Shown here piece after piece: positions 7,882 to 16,332 of a stretch of DNA of 64,000 bases. Position 1 is the stretch's first letter. Each line of letters begins with the position of its first letter. A program made the translations under genes and the position numbers. The notes under the pieces are model-generated. The model was not told the origin of the DNA. It made no database searches and was given only the letters and a program-made list of their open reading frames with translations. Origin of the DNA: Micromonospora echinospora (GTDB lineage Bacteria; Actinomycetota; Actinomycetes; Mycobacteriales; Micromonosporaceae); contig NZ_LT607413.1 of NCBI RefSeq assembly GCF_900091495.1, positions 2,170,001 to 2,234,000 of the forward strand. Direction: 5' to 3'.

Positions 7882-9393
7882 ATGAGCACGCAGCCGACCG
7901 CTGGCATCGACGACGCTGAACGCAGCGACCATCCGTCCCGGTCCGACGGGTTCGTCCGGGGCGCATCCCAGCTCATCGGCGGCCCTCTCGGTGACCACGC
8001 CGCCGCCCTGGACCGGCCCGCCGGGTCGGAGCGACGCTTCTGGACAGCGGTACGCATCGTGCTCGCCCTGACCTGCCTCACCCTGGCCCTGCACTGGGTG
8101 CAGAAGTCGCCCTGCCAGGACGGGGCCTGGCAGAACAACATCCAGTACACCCGGTTCTGCTACACCGACGTGCTCGCCCTCTACTACGCCGAAGGGCTCA
8201 ACGAGGGCAAGGTCCCCTACCGGGACCACCCGGTCGAGTACCCGGTGCTGACCGGATACTTCATGGGGGTGCTCGGCCTGCCGGTGCACGCCCTCGGGGT
8301 GGACGATCCCGGCATCAACCAGGGCATGTGGTTCTACAACCTGAACGTGCTGGTGCTCGGCGCGCTGGCGGTCGTCACGGTTGCCGTCATCCTCGCCCTG
8401 CGCCGCCGACGACCCTGGGACGCCGCGCTCTTCGCCCTCGCCCCGGCACTGCTGCTCACCGCCACCGTCAACTGGGACCTGCTCGCCATCGGCCTCGGTG
8501 CGCTGGGCCTGCTGGCCTGGGCCCGGAGCCGGCCGGCGCTGGCCGGGGTCCTGCTCGGCCTGGCCGGCGCGGCCAAGATGTGGCCGCTGTTCGTCCTCGG
8601 CCCGATCCTGGTGCTCGCCCTACGCGCCGGCAAGGTGCGCGCCGCGCTCACCGCCTTCGGTACGGCGGCACTCACCGTGGTCGCGGTGAACCTGCCGGCG
8701 GCCGTGCCGTACCGGGAGAACTGGGACCGCTTCTTCGAGCTGAACAGCACCCGACCGATCGACTGGGGCACGCTCTGGTACATCGGCCGGTACCTCGACG
8801 GGAAGATCAACCCGGGCAGCCCGACGGAACAGGGACCGTTCGAGTGGTTGAACGCCAACATCCCGACGCTCAACTACCTCTCGTACGCCCTCTTCGGGCT
8901 GGCCTGCCTCGGGGTGGCCGCGCTGGCGTTGCTGGCCCCGCGCCGTCCCCGCCTGGCCCAGCTCGCCTTCCTGGTGGTCGCCGCCTTCCTGATCTTCAGC
9001 AAGGTCTGGTCCCAGCAGTTCGTGCTCTGGCTGCTGCCCCTGGCGGTGCTGGCCCGACCGCGCTGGGGGGCGTTCCTCGCCTGGCAGATCGCCGAGGTCG
9101 GCTACTTCGCCGCGTTCTACGGCGAGCTGCTCGGCTCGGCGACCAGCCGGCCGGTCATCCCGGAGGGCGTGTTCGTGCTGGCCTCGACGCTCCGACTGGC
9201 CACGGTGGTGCTGCTCTGCGTGCTGATCGTGCGGGACGTCCTGCACCCCGAACGCGACCCGGTCCGGGCCACCTACCCCGACGACCCGGACGGCGGGATG
9301 CTCGACGGAGCACCGGACGCCCCCTGGTACACCCGCTGGCGGCAGCGGTCGGCGGCACCGGAGCCGGAACCGGTCGGCGCGACCGCGACCTGA
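7882..9393 (+). CDS. GT87-like multi-pass membrane protein (Rv0051-like)
   Basis: A 503-residue integral membrane protein. After a 50-residue cytoplasmic tail, the first helix is WTAVRIVLALTCLTLALHWV. A long extracytoplasmic loop with YRDHPVEYPVLTGYFMG and a TVNWDLLAIGLGALGLLAW segment follow, then around ten helices to residue 460 and a charged tail. The DHPVEYP loop and overall layout fit GT-C fold glycosyltransferases of the GT87/DUF2029 group, which use polyprenyl-phosphate sugars at the outer membrane face. The gene after ponA in M. tuberculosis (Rv0051) is the same kind of protein. Start ATG 7882 has only a weak GGATG upstream. It is separated from ponA by a terminator, so it has its own promoter. 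The substrate is unknown. Confidence 0.85.
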   Translation: MSTQPTAGIDDAERSDHPSRSDGFVRGASQLIGGPLGDHAAALDRPAGSERRFWTAVRIVLALTCLTLALHWVQKSPCQDGAWQNNIQYTRFCYTDVLALYYAEGLNEGKVPYRDHPVEYPVLTGYFMGVLGLPVHALGVDDPGINQGMWFYNLNVLVLGALAVVTVAVILALRRRRPWDAALFALAPALLLTATVNWDLLAIGLGALGLLAWARSRPALAGVLLGLAGAAKMWPLFVLGPILVLALRAGKVRAALTAFGTAALTVVAVNLPAAVPYRENWDRFFELNSTRPIDWGTLWYIGRYLDGKINPGSPTEQGPFEWLNANIPTLNYLSYALFGLACLGVAALALLAPRRPRLAQLAFLVVAAFLIFSKVWSQQFVLWLLPLAVLARPRWGAFLAWQIAEVGYFAAFYGELLGSATSRPVIPEGVFVLASTLRLATVVLLCVLIVRDVLHPERDPVRATYPDDPDGGMLDGAPDAPWYTRWRQRSAAPEPEPVGATAT

Positions 9394-9496
9394 CCGGCCG
9401 GCGCGGCGGGCCCTTGCGACCTCTCGGCGGCGACGGCCCGCCGCGAGCGACCGGCGGATGCGTGTTCCCCGGTGGCGGTGGCCCCGGGGCGGCTCC

Positions 9497-11728
9497 TCAG
9501 AGGTGGTAGACCACCGCGTCGCCGATCTCCTCCCGGCGGATGCCGAGCGCGTCGACCGGCATCTCGACGGCCAGCTCGAACGGGGTACCGGCCGCCTGCC
9601 CACGCGGGACGACCACGGTTCGCACCCCGAGCCGCCGCAGGTGGTCGATGCTGGCCGGGTCCGGGAAGGTCTGCGTCGCCTCCCGCGTCTCGGCCAGCTT
9701 CACCGGGGTGAAGCCGCTGCCACCGTTGACCACGTCCTGGAATTTGGTGGTCGTCCAGAGCATCACCGGCTGGTCCAGGTTCTGCCCGCTCGGCAGCACC
9801 AGCACCGGCCCCTGCACGGTGCGCATCGCCGCCGGCTGGGGCGGCACCACCGGGTGCGGCGTGGCGTTCAGCCCCTCCACGACGACCAGCAGCAGCGGCA
9901 GCAGGGTCGCCGTCCGCAGCCAGGGACCGGGCCAGGCCGGGACCCGCTGGGCGGCGATCTCGCGTACCCGCATGGCGAAGGCGGTGAGCGTGCCGGCGGC
10001 GAGCAGCCCGAGCAGCAGGGTGGTCCAGAGCATCAGTCGACCCGGCGTCCGGATGCCGTCCCAGCCGGGCAGGTGTTCGACGAGCGGAACGTAGGTGAAG
10101 GTGCCGCCGAAGAACCGGGTGCCCATCGCCAGCACCATGCTGACCAGCACCCCGGCGAGCAGCAACAGCCGGTGGCGCAGCCGCCACACCGAGAAGAACA
10201 GCCCACCGAGGGCGAGCGCGTAGAGCACGAAGCCCGGCAGCAGGGTCATCTCCGGGTGCCAGGGCAGTGCCGCCCGGGCGCCTTCGTGCAGGCCGCCCCA
10301 GATCCGCGACTCGGCGGGCGCGGTGAGGAAGCCGACGGCCGGCGGCGAGTAGATGTCGATGTCGCCGATACTGCGCCGCGCGTTCGGGTGCTGCTCCGCC
10401 ACCGTGAAGTACGGGATGGACAGCAGCACGCCGGTCGCGGCGAAGACCAGACCCCCGACCACGTCGGTGATCAGCAGCCGCGCACCGAACGGGTGCCGGA
10501 CCGGGCGGATCCAGTACCGCCGCAGGTACCAGGTGAGCGTGGCGACCAGCACGACCCCGGCCAGCACGTACGCGAACGGCAGGCCGATCCCGAAGCCGAG
10601 ACTGAGCTGCCAGGCGGCGACCAGCCAACCGGCCAGCGCCCATCCGGCGTGCCGCCGCTTCGGACGGTAGCCGTACCGCAGGGACCAGCCGTGCCCCCGG
10701 GCCAGCATCGCCAGCGCCAACGGGATGCCGCCGTTGGAGATGACGTGCAGGTGACCGGCCTGGGCCAGCAGCCACGGGGCGTAGGCGTAGCTCACCCCGG
10801 CCACCGCCGCGCCGATCCGGCCCGCGCCGAGCTGCCGGGCCAGCGCGTACGCCCCCAACGTGGCCAGCGCGTGCGCGAGCACGAAGAGGACGTTGTACCG
10901 GAGCATGGCGGCCTCGGGACCGGTGCCGATCATGCCCGCCGGGGCGTACCCGAGGAGGGTGTCGGAGAAGGCGAAGCTCCACGACTCCGGGTAGAAGGTG
11001 TTCGCCTGCCACAACTGGGCCGGGTCGGTCAGCAGGATGTGCCCCGACCAGGCGATCTGCCAGGCCTGGAGCGCCGGGTCGTAGAAGTCCTGGGGGAGCG
11101 TGTACAGCGGGTAGCGCAGCGTCGGCCAGGTCAGCAGGACGGCCAGCACGAGCGAGCCGAGGGTCGCCAGGGTCCACTCGTGGACCAGGAACCGTCCGAC
11201 CGCGCGGGTCGCCCGCCTGACTCGGCCCGGCACGGTGGCCGGGGCCGGTCCGAACGCCTGCCAGGGGTCCGCCGGCTCCGCATCGGTGTCGGCACCCCCC
11301 GGGGCGTCCTTGCCGTCCTTCGCTGTACCGCTGTCCTTGGCCTTGCTGCCCTTTTCGGTCCTGCTGCCGTCCTCGGCCTGCTTGCCGTCTTCGGTCTTAC
11401 TGGTGTCCTTGGCCTTCTTGTCGTCCTCGGCCCGGTCGTCGTCCTCGGTCTTCTCGCCGTCGCGAACGGCCTTCGAGGTCCGGGTGTCCTCGGAGGCCGG
11501 GGCCGGTGCGGAGTCCGGACTGGTGGCCGGCTCCTCGGCAACCGCTGCCTTCCCGGTCTTCCTCCGACTCCCCGGGACGTCCGGCTGCACGGCGTCGCTC
11601 GGCTGCCCGGCGTTCACCGGCTGGGCAGCGGTCTCCGGGTCCGGGGCGGTTGCCCCGGTCGCGGTCCGGTCGCCGTCGGTTCCCGGGCCGGGGCCGGTCC
11701 GCGTCGTGTCGGACGTCCCACTGCTCAT
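9497..11728 (-). CDS. large multi-pass membrane protein, GT-C/YfhO-like
   Basis: A 743-residue protein. Residues 1-165 are a disordered tail rich in Lys, Glu, Asp and Thr (many KTEDG/KDS blocks), probably cytoplasmic. From about 180 there are ten or more predicted membrane helices, beginning TLATLGSLVLAVLLTWPTL. The first outer loop contains DPALQAWQIAWSG and FYPESWSFAFSDTLLGY, a layout seen in GT-C glycosyltransferases and YfhO-like proteins. The soluble C-terminal 150 residues end RREEIGDAVVYHL. I do not recognise a specific family. ATG 11728 overlaps the stop of the endonuclease IV gene (ATGA), so the two are translationally coupled. A role in cell-surface glycosylation is inference. Confidence 0.8.
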   Translation of the reverse strand: MSSGTSDTTRTGPGPGTDGDRTATGATAPDPETAAQPVNAGQPSDAVQPDVPGSRRKTGKAAVAEEPATSPDSAPAPASEDTRTSKAVRDGEKTEDDDRAEDDKKAKDTSKTEDGKQAEDGSRTEKGSKAKDSGTAKDGKDAPGGADTDAEPADPWQAFGPAPATVPGRVRRATRAVGRFLVHEWTLATLGSLVLAVLLTWPTLRYPLYTLPQDFYDPALQAWQIAWSGHILLTDPAQLWQANTFYPESWSFAFSDTLLGYAPAGMIGTGPEAAMLRYNVLFVLAHALATLGAYALARQLGAGRIGAAVAGVSYAYAPWLLAQAGHLHVISNGGIPLALAMLARGHGWSLRYGYRPKRRHAGWALAGWLVAAWQLSLGFGIGLPFAYVLAGVVLVATLTWYLRRYWIRPVRHPFGARLLITDVVGGLVFAATGVLLSIPYFTVAEQHPNARRSIGDIDIYSPPAVGFLTAPAESRIWGGLHEGARAALPWHPEMTLLPGFVLYALALGGLFFSVWRLRHRLLLLAGVLVSMVLAMGTRFFGGTFTYVPLVEHLPGWDGIRTPGRLMLWTTLLLGLLAAGTLTAFAMRVREIAAQRVPAWPGPWLRTATLLPLLLVVVEGLNATPHPVVPPQPAAMRTVQGPVLVLPSGQNLDQPVMLWTTTKFQDVVNGGSGFTPVKLAETREATQTFPDPASIDHLRRLGVRTVVVPRGQAAGTPFELAVEMPVDALGIRREEIGDAVVYHL

Positions 11729-12510
11729 GCTGTCGTCCCGCCCAGGTGCTCCCGGAGGAAGGCGATGTCGGCGCCCTGCCCGTCGGCCCCGCCCGGGGTC
11801 TCCACGATCACCGGCGCGCCGGCCGCCCGGATGACCGCCACGAGCAGTTCCGGGTCGATGGTGCCGCCGGCCAGGTTGTCGTGCCGGTCCCGACCGGAGT
11901 TGAAGGCGTCCTTGGAGTTGTTGGCGTGGATCAGGTCGATCCGGCCGGTCACCGCCTTGACCCGGTCCACCAGGTCGAGCAGTTCCTCCCCGCCGGCATG
12001 GGCATGGCAGGTGTCCAGGCAGAACCCGACGTCGTACTCGCCCACCGCGTCCCAGAGCCGGGCCAGCGCGTCGAGCCGCCGGGCACAGGCATTGTCCCCG
12101 CCGGCGGTGTTCTCGATCAGGACCGGTACGCCGAACCCACCGTTCTCGGCCGCGTACGCGAAGGTCTTGCGCCAGTTGTCGAAGCCGGTCGCCAGGTCGT
12201 CGCCCGCGTTGACGTGGCCGCCGTGCACGATCAGGCCCTTCGCGCCGATCCCGGCCGCGCCGGTCGCGTGCCCGAGCAGCAGTTTCCGGCTCGGGATCCG
12301 AATCCGGTTGTTGGTCGTGGCGACGTTGACGACGTACGGCGCGTGGACGTAGACGTCGACCTCCGCGGCGCGCAGGCGGTCGGCGTCCTCCCTCGGATTC
12401 GGTGCCTTCCAGCCCTGCGGGTCGGAGAGGAAGAACTGCACGGCGTCGGCGGCTCGGGACGCCGCCTCCGCTAGCGGGTCGGCCGGATCGACATGGGCTC
12501 CGATACGCAT
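11725..12510 (-). CDS. nfo: deoxyribonuclease IV (endonuclease IV, AP endonuclease)
   Basis: A 261-residue TIM-barrel AP endonuclease that cuts 5' of abasic sites in base excision repair. Zinc ligands are in family order: the HVD start (GAHVD), YVHAPYVVNVAT, LIVHGGHVNAG, VLIENTAGG, the FCLDTCHAHAGG signature near residue 155, IDLIHANNSKD, GRDRHDNLAGG and PVIVETPG. The actinobacterial form is slightly shorter than E. coli Nfo (285). ATG 12510 lies 7 nt after a TAGGCT -10 (reverse strand 12523-12518), so the mRNA is probably leaderless. It is followed by, and overlaps, the large membrane protein gene. Confidence 0.95.
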   Translation of the reverse strand: MRIGAHVDPADPLAEAASRAADAVQFFLSDPQGWKAPNPREDADRLRAAEVDVYVHAPYVVNVATTNNRIRIPSRKLLLGHATGAAGIGAKGLIVHGGHVNAGDDLATGFDNWRKTFAYAAENGGFGVPVLIENTAGGDNACARRLDALARLWDAVGEYDVGFCLDTCHAHAGGEELLDLVDRVKAVTGRIDLIHANNSKDAFNSGRDRHDNLAGGTIDPELLVAVIRAAGAPVIVETPGGADGQGADIAFLREHLGGTTA

Positions 12511-12517
12511 GCAGGCG

Positions 12518-12523
12518 AGCCTA
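12518..12523 (-). promoter_or_regulatory. -10 hexamer, leaderless nfo mRNA
   Basis: TAGGCT on the reverse strand ends 7 nt before ATG 12510. Confidence 0.55.
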
Positions 12524-12686
12524 CGTGGCGGTCGCCGCCGTCGGGTGACGGCAAGGCGGCGTCGCCGTGCTCGGGTCGCACCGTCCCTCGGCCCGCGTCA
12601 CCCGGACCCTGGAGTGGTCGTTGATCCGGTGGGAGTCGACGACCCGAGTGGACCGGGACATCCCCCGCCCCGGAGCCTGCCGGGAT

Positions 12687-12703
12687 GGATGGACCGTCCA
12701 TCC
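12687..12703. promoter_or_regulatory. 17-bp palindrome, candidate operator
   Basis: Perfect inverted repeat GGATGGAC-C-GTCCATCC between divergent nfo and rpsF. Size and symmetry suit a dimeric regulator; the regulator is unknown. Confidence 0.4.
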
Positions 12704-12912
12704 GCCGACCCGGGGAGTTGTCCGGCCGAGCAGGATTCTCGACAAGAGCAATCGGGTCATTTGCCCCAACAGGTGACAAGACCTGCGGTAACGTAAGGTA
12801 ACAACACGATATAGCTCCGCGGGGCGCTCCCGGTCCAACCTCATCGGTGTGGTCGTTCCTCCCCAGGTCCCACCCAAGGAATGCGGACGGGACGCCCCGC
12901 GGCCCAGTGGAT

Positions 12913-12956
12913 CAGGGTCCTCTTCCGTCGTGTGCGACGAACGGAAGAGGACCCTG
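12913..12956. repeat. intergenic palindromic element C (CAGGGTCC type)
   Basis: Perfect 16-bp arms (12913-12928 with 12941-12956) around a 12-nt loop that can itself pair in part. It lies between divergent genes, so it is not a simple terminator. The CAGGG...CCCTG ends resemble elements A (55994) and B (62852). Confidence 0.6.
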
Positions 12957-13154
12957 GTTCCGTTGGCGACCCGGCAGGCGCTCCGACGCCGATCGTCGGC
13001 CGCTACGGGCCTTCCGGTCCGGTCGCCGGGTCGTCGTCCGGCTCGCCACGCGGCGCGCCCGGCCGTCGCGGGCATGATCGTCGGGACCGGGTATCCTTGC
13101 CCGGTTGCCCGCCGCCGCCTGGGTTCCCCCGGACCGGCTCGGGCACGACGCACG

Positions 13155-13199
13155 ACCTCCTGCCACGGAAGGACCGTGGCCGCTTAGCCCACAGGAGGT
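13155..13199 (+). promoter_or_regulatory. rpsF leader with S6:S18-type RNA structure
   Basis: The leader folds as two stacked stems. The outer stem pairs ACCTCCTG (13155-13162) perfectly with CAGGAGGT (13192-13199), the Shine-Dalgarno of rpsF. The inner hairpin pairs CCACGG (13163-13168) with CCGTGG (13174-13179). On the 3' side a bulge of 12 nt (13180-13191) starts with CCG. This is the architecture I know for the S6:S18 autoregulatory motif: a CCG-containing bulge mimicking the 16S rRNA site next to a stem that hides the ribosome binding site. Pairing is seen directly; the function is by analogy. Confidence 0.65.
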
Positions 13200-13208
13200 G
13201 AGCACGTC

Positions 13209-13499
13209 TTGCGTCATTACGAGATCATGGTGATCCTCGACCCCAGCCTCGAGGAGCGCACCGTCGCCCCGTCGCTCGACACGTACCTGAACGTGATCCG
13301 GACCGCGGGTGGCTCGGTGGAGAAGACCGACGTGTGGGGCCGCCGGCGCCTCGCGTACGAGATCAGCAAGAAGACCGAGGGCATCTACGCCGTCATCGAC
13401 CTGCAGGCGACGCCCGCAGCGGTGGCCGAGCTGGACCGTCAGCTGCGCCTCAACGAGTCCGTGCTGCGCACCAAGGTCATCCGGCCGGAGATGCGCTAA
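13209..13499 (+). CDS. rpsF: 30S ribosomal protein bS6
   Basis: A 96-residue small-subunit protein that partners S18 on the platform of the 30S subunit. The sequence [16 protein letters not shown], then a [18 protein letters not shown] strand and [12 protein letters not shown] at the end are typical of bS6. The start codon is TTG 13209, preceded by an almost perfect AGGAGGTGA (13193-13201) with 7-nt spacing; no ATG or GTG fits. That ribosome binding site is buried in the leader stem described separately, so translation is probably repressed by free S6:S18. First gene of rpsF-ssb-rpsR-rplI. Confidence 0.97.
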   Translation: MRHYEIMVILDPSLEERTVAPSLDTYLNVIRTAGGSVEKTDVWGRRRLAYEISKKTEGIYAVIDLQATPAAVAELDRQLRLNESVLRTKVIRPEMR

Positions 13500-13596
13500 G
13501 CGTCCACCCCCCGGTTCGCCCGGATCGATCTCGTCGGCTCTGTCATACGGCTCTGCGAGCCTGTGCAACGGCTGACGAGTGTGCGAGGAGATGGTC

Positions 13597-14112
13597 ATGG
13601 CAGGAGACACCACCATCACGGTCATCGGCAACCTGACCGATGACCCTGAGCTGCGTTTCACCCCCTCGGGTGCGGCGGTCGCCAAGTTCCGGGTCGCTTC
13701 CACGCCCCGGTTCCTGGACAAGGCCTCCGGCGAGTGGAAGGACGGCGAGCCGTTGTTCCTCTCGTGCACCGTCTGGCGTCAGGTCGCCGAGCACGTCGCC
13801 GAGTCGCTCCAGCGGGGCAGTCGGGTGATCGTGTCCGGTCGGCTGCGGCAGCGGTCGTACGAGACCCGCGAGGGCGAGAAGCGCACCGTCATCGAGCTCG
13901 AGGTCGACGAGATCGGCCCGTCGCTGCGCTACGCCACGGCGAAGGTGCAGAAGATGTCCCGCTCCGGTGGCGGAGGCGGCGGCTTCGGTGGTGGCGGTGG
14001 TGGTGGCCAGGGCGGCGGAGGCAACTTCGACGACCCCTGGGCCTCGGCTGCACCGGCCCCCTCCCGCGGTGGTTCGGGCGGCGGCAACTTTGACGAGGAG
14101 CCCCCGTTCTAA
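13597..14112 (+). CDS. ssb: single-stranded DNA-binding protein
   Basis: A 171-residue SSB. The OB fold fills residues 1-115 ([40 protein letters not shown]). Then comes a Gly-rich linker of about 40 residues, and the acidic tip DEEPPF, which recruits replication and repair partners. Start ATG 13597 follows GAGGAG with good spacing; an in-frame ATG two codons earlier is less well placed. Separated from rpsF by 97 nt and joined to rpsR by 41 nt, consistent with one operon as in M. tuberculosis. Confidence 0.97.
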   Translation: MAGDTTITVIGNLTDDPELRFTPSGAAVAKFRVASTPRFLDKASGEWKDGEPLFLSCTVWRQVAEHVAESLQRGSRVIVSGRLRQRSYETREGEKRTVIELEVDEIGPSLRYATAKVQKMSRSGGGGGGFGGGGGGGQGGGGNFDDPWASAAPAPSRGGSGGGNFDEEPPF

Positions 14113-14153
14113 TGGCGCCGAGCGCCCGCGATCGCAAACCAGGAGCACGAGCA

Positions 14154-14393
14154 ATGGCCAAGGCTGCGGCACTGCGCAAGCCGAAGAAGAAGGTGAACCC
14201 GCTCGACAAGGACGGGATCACCTACATCGACTACAAGGACACCGCGCTGCTGCGGAAGTTCATCTCCGACCGCGGCAAGATCCGCGCTCGGCGGGTGACC
14301 GGCGTCACCTCGCAGCAGCAGCGCCAGATCGCCCGTGCGGTCAAGAACGCCCGTGAGATGGCGCTCCTGCCGTACACGGCCACCACCCGCTGA
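14154..14393 (+). CDS. rpsR: 30S ribosomal protein bS18
   Basis: A 79-residue S18. The basic N-terminus [20 protein letters not shown] is followed by the canonical [19 protein letters not shown] and [29 protein letters not shown]. There is no Cys-type zinc motif (no CPF/CYF signature), so this is the zinc-independent (C-minus) form; the zinc-binding form, if any, lies elsewhere. ATG 14154 has GGAG 8 nt upstream. It is the partner of bS6 and completes the S6:S18 regulatory pair in the same operon. Confidence 0.97.
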   Translation: MAKAAALRKPKKKVNPLDKDGITYIDYKDTALLRKFISDRGKIRARRVTGVTSQQQRQIARAVKNAREMALLPYTATTR

Positions 14394-14407
14394 GAGGAGG
14401 CACCGAA

Positions 14408-14857
14408 ATGAAGATCATCCTGACGCAGGAGGTGTCCGGTCTCGGTGCCCCGGGCGACATCATCGAGGTCAAGGACGGCTACGGCCGTAACTACCTGCTC
14501 CCGCAGGGCTTCGCGATCGCCTGGACCAAGGGTGCGGAGAAGCAGGTCACGGTGATCAAGCGGGCCCGCTCGGCCCGCGAGATCCGCGACCTCGGCCACG
14601 CCAACGAGGTCAAGACTCAGCTCGAAGGCCTCAAGGTCAGCCTGAAGGCCCGCGCCGGTGACGGCGGACGGCTCTTCGGCTCGGTCACCCCGGCCGAGAT
14701 CGTCGACGCCGTCAAGGCGGCCGGCGGCCCGACCCTCGACCGGCGTCGGCTGGAGCTGCCCAGCACCATCAAGTCCCTCGGCTCGTACCCGGTGCGGATC
14801 AAGCTGCACCCGGAGGTCACGGCCAAGTTCGACCTGAACGTGGTGCAGAGCAAGTAA
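14408..14857 (+). CDS. rplI: 50S ribosomal protein bL9
   Basis: A 149-residue L9. The N-terminal domain [18 protein letters not shown], then [16 protein letters not shown] is the family signature; a long central helix and the C-terminal domain ([19 protein letters not shown]) follow. A GAGAGGAGG box precedes ATG 14408. Last gene of the rpsF operon: a 15-bp hairpin terminator follows 16 nt after the stop. Confidence 0.97.
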   Translation: MKIILTQEVSGLGAPGDIIEVKDGYGRNYLLPQGFAIAWTKGAEKQVTVIKRARSAREIRDLGHANEVKTQLEGLKVSLKARAGDGGRLFGSVTPAEIVDAVKAAGGPTLDRRRLELPSTIKSLGSYPVRIKLHPEVTAKFDLNVVQSK

Positions 14858-14872
14858 CCACGGCACCACCCG

Positions 14873-14906
14873 CGAGAGGCCCGCACCGACCGGTGCGGGC
14901 CTCTCG
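14873..14906 (+). terminator. terminator of the rpsF-rplI operon
   Basis: Perfect 15-bp stem (14873-14887 with 14892-14906) and loop GACC, 16 nt after rplI. It also serves the convergent membrane protein gene. Confidence 0.85.
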
Positions 14907-14943
14907 GCGTTGCCCGGGCAGTCCAACACCGATGATGGCCGGA

Positions 14944-16332
14944 TCAGCCGATCGGCTCGCCGGTGACCGCGCTGATCAGCACCGTGGACAGACCCCCGCC
15001 CACCACCGACGACGCCATCGCCAGCGTCGCCGTCCGCCACGTGGTCCCGATCCGTCGCAGCACCATCGCCACCAGCAGGCTCGTCACCAGGGCCAGCCCG
15101 AACCGGGGCCCCCCGGAAACGAACGAGTCGATCGCGTGTGCCCGTGGCGAGTCGCAACCCCCACCGGTGAAGTCCGTGACACACCCCGTCGGGACCTGAC
15201 CGCTCAACGTGAGCAGCCAGACGAAGACCGCCAGCGCCGGCAGCACGTAGCAGGCGACCGTATAGAGCAGCGACCGTATGCCACCGTTCGGACCCGGATC
15301 GAGCAGGTCCTCCTCGATCCGGCGGGGCTGCGGCACCGTCACGGCCCCACCCGGACGACGCGACTGGGCAGCAGGACGACGCGACGGCCCAGGCGCATGC
15401 CCAGGCGCAGGCCCCGGCAACGGCAACAGGGCCGGACCAACCGACGGCACGGGAGCCGGCCGCCGTCGCGTCACCGGGGCGGGAAGCTCCCACTGCCCGG
15501 TGTCGGTGAACTCCACCCACCGCTCGCCGCCGTTCGACCACCCACCACGCCCCGAAGGCGTCGGCCGGTCCCAGACGTGGACCCCCGAGGCGTCCCATTC
15601 ATCGGCAACGGGCGACGGGACAGAACCCCCGTCCTGCTGCCGGTGCGACACCCCACGCTCCCGGACCGGCGGCTCCGGACCAACCCCCCGGAGCGGAACC
15701 CCGTCCGGCTCGGGCCGGATCCGACGGGTCGGCCAGGGCACCTCCGGACGTCCCACCGGCCCGACCGGATCCTCCCACCCGGACGACCCCACCCCCGACC
15801 GGTGCGAAGGTGGACGACGGTGCCGGCTCGACGGCAGACCCGTCGGACCCGGAACACGATCGTCACCGGCCCGGCGGCTCCCGACGTACCCCGGCGTGCC
15901 GGACGGCTCGGCGAGCCGCCATCCACGGCTGTCTTCCGACCAGTCGGCACCGGAGGTCGGCACCCCGGTCCCCGCCGGCCTCTGCCAGCTCGTCGTCCCG
16001 GTCCCTGCCGGCTCCCGCCAGCTCGTCGTCCCGGCACGCCACGCCTCACCGGCCTGCCAGCCGACATCGGCCCGGGGCGGGGCGTGATCGTGGGCCAGCC
16101 CATCGTGCCGGTGCCGGCCGCCGCCACGCGATTCCGGAACGACCCCCTCCCGCGCCCACCGGGGCACGTGGTCGTCGGCCGGCTCCGGCTGGCCGCGCTC
16201 GGCGGCACGGCGTCGGCTGCTCGTCCGATGACCGGCGGAGGAGGGTGGACACGGCTCGAGCGGATCACCCCACGGGGACAACAGCGCACGCTCACGCGAG
16301 CGGACCTCGTGCGCCCAGTCCCGGTTACTCAC
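14944..16332 (-). CDS. hypothetical membrane protein with long disordered N-terminus
   Basis: A 462-residue protein I cannot assign to a family. Residues 1-330 are Pro/Arg/Ser/Gly/Trp-rich and disordered, with near-repeats of the kind GTTSWREPAGTG / GTTSWQRPAGTG around 103-130 and a WVEFTDTGQWELP patch near 270. The last 120 residues hold three or four membrane helices: LLYTVACYVLPALAVFVWLL, a loop with two Cys (GCVTDF, GGCDSP), FGLALVTSLLVAMVL and ATLAMASSVVGGGLSTVLI. Start GTG 16332 with only a distant AAGGG upstream, so the start is uncertain. It lies opposite dnaB across the DnaA-box region. A cytoplasmic interaction tail on a small membrane anchor is the most that can be said. Confidence 0.7.
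   Translation of the reverse strand: MSNRDWAHEVRSRERALLSPWGDPLEPCPPSSAGHRTSSRRRAAERGQPEPADDHVPRWAREGVVPESRGGGRHRHDGLAHDHAPPRADVGWQAGEAWRAGTTSWREPAGTGTTSWQRPAGTGVPTSGADWSEDSRGWRLAEPSGTPGYVGSRRAGDDRVPGPTGLPSSRHRRPPSHRSGVGSSGWEDPVGPVGRPEVPWPTRRIRPEPDGVPLRGVGPEPPVRERGVSHRQQDGGSVPSPVADEWDASGVHVWDRPTPSGRGGWSNGGERWVEFTDTGQWELPAPVTRRRPAPVPSVGPALLPLPGPAPGHAPGPSRRPAAQSRRPGGAVTVPQPRRIEEDLLDPGPNGGIRSLLYTVACYVLPALAVFVWLLTLSGQVPTGCVTDFTGGGCDSPRAHAIDSFVSGGPRFGLALVTSLLVAMVLRRIGTTWRTATLAMASSVVGGGLSTVLISAVTGEPIG

Larger units (their letters stand above)
12511..13154. other. long intergenic region between nfo and rpsF
   Basis: Nearly 650 bp without a convincing gene. It holds the nfo -10 (12518-12523), a perfect 8-bp palindrome with one central base (12687-12703, GGATGGAC-C-GTCCATCC), a short lower-GC stretch with GTGACA (12773-12778) and TAAGGT (12794-12799) that might be an rpsF operon promoter, two GGTAAC direct repeats (12787-12803), and a 16-bp palindromic hairpin element (12913-12956). 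Short frames here have no coding character. Confidence 0.6.

Noticed and set aside
14944..16332. The disordered protein gene as a false frame
   Set aside because: It has high Arg/Pro content, but the C-terminal helices, Trp-rich repeats and a terminator shared with rplI support a real gene; kept at lower confidence.
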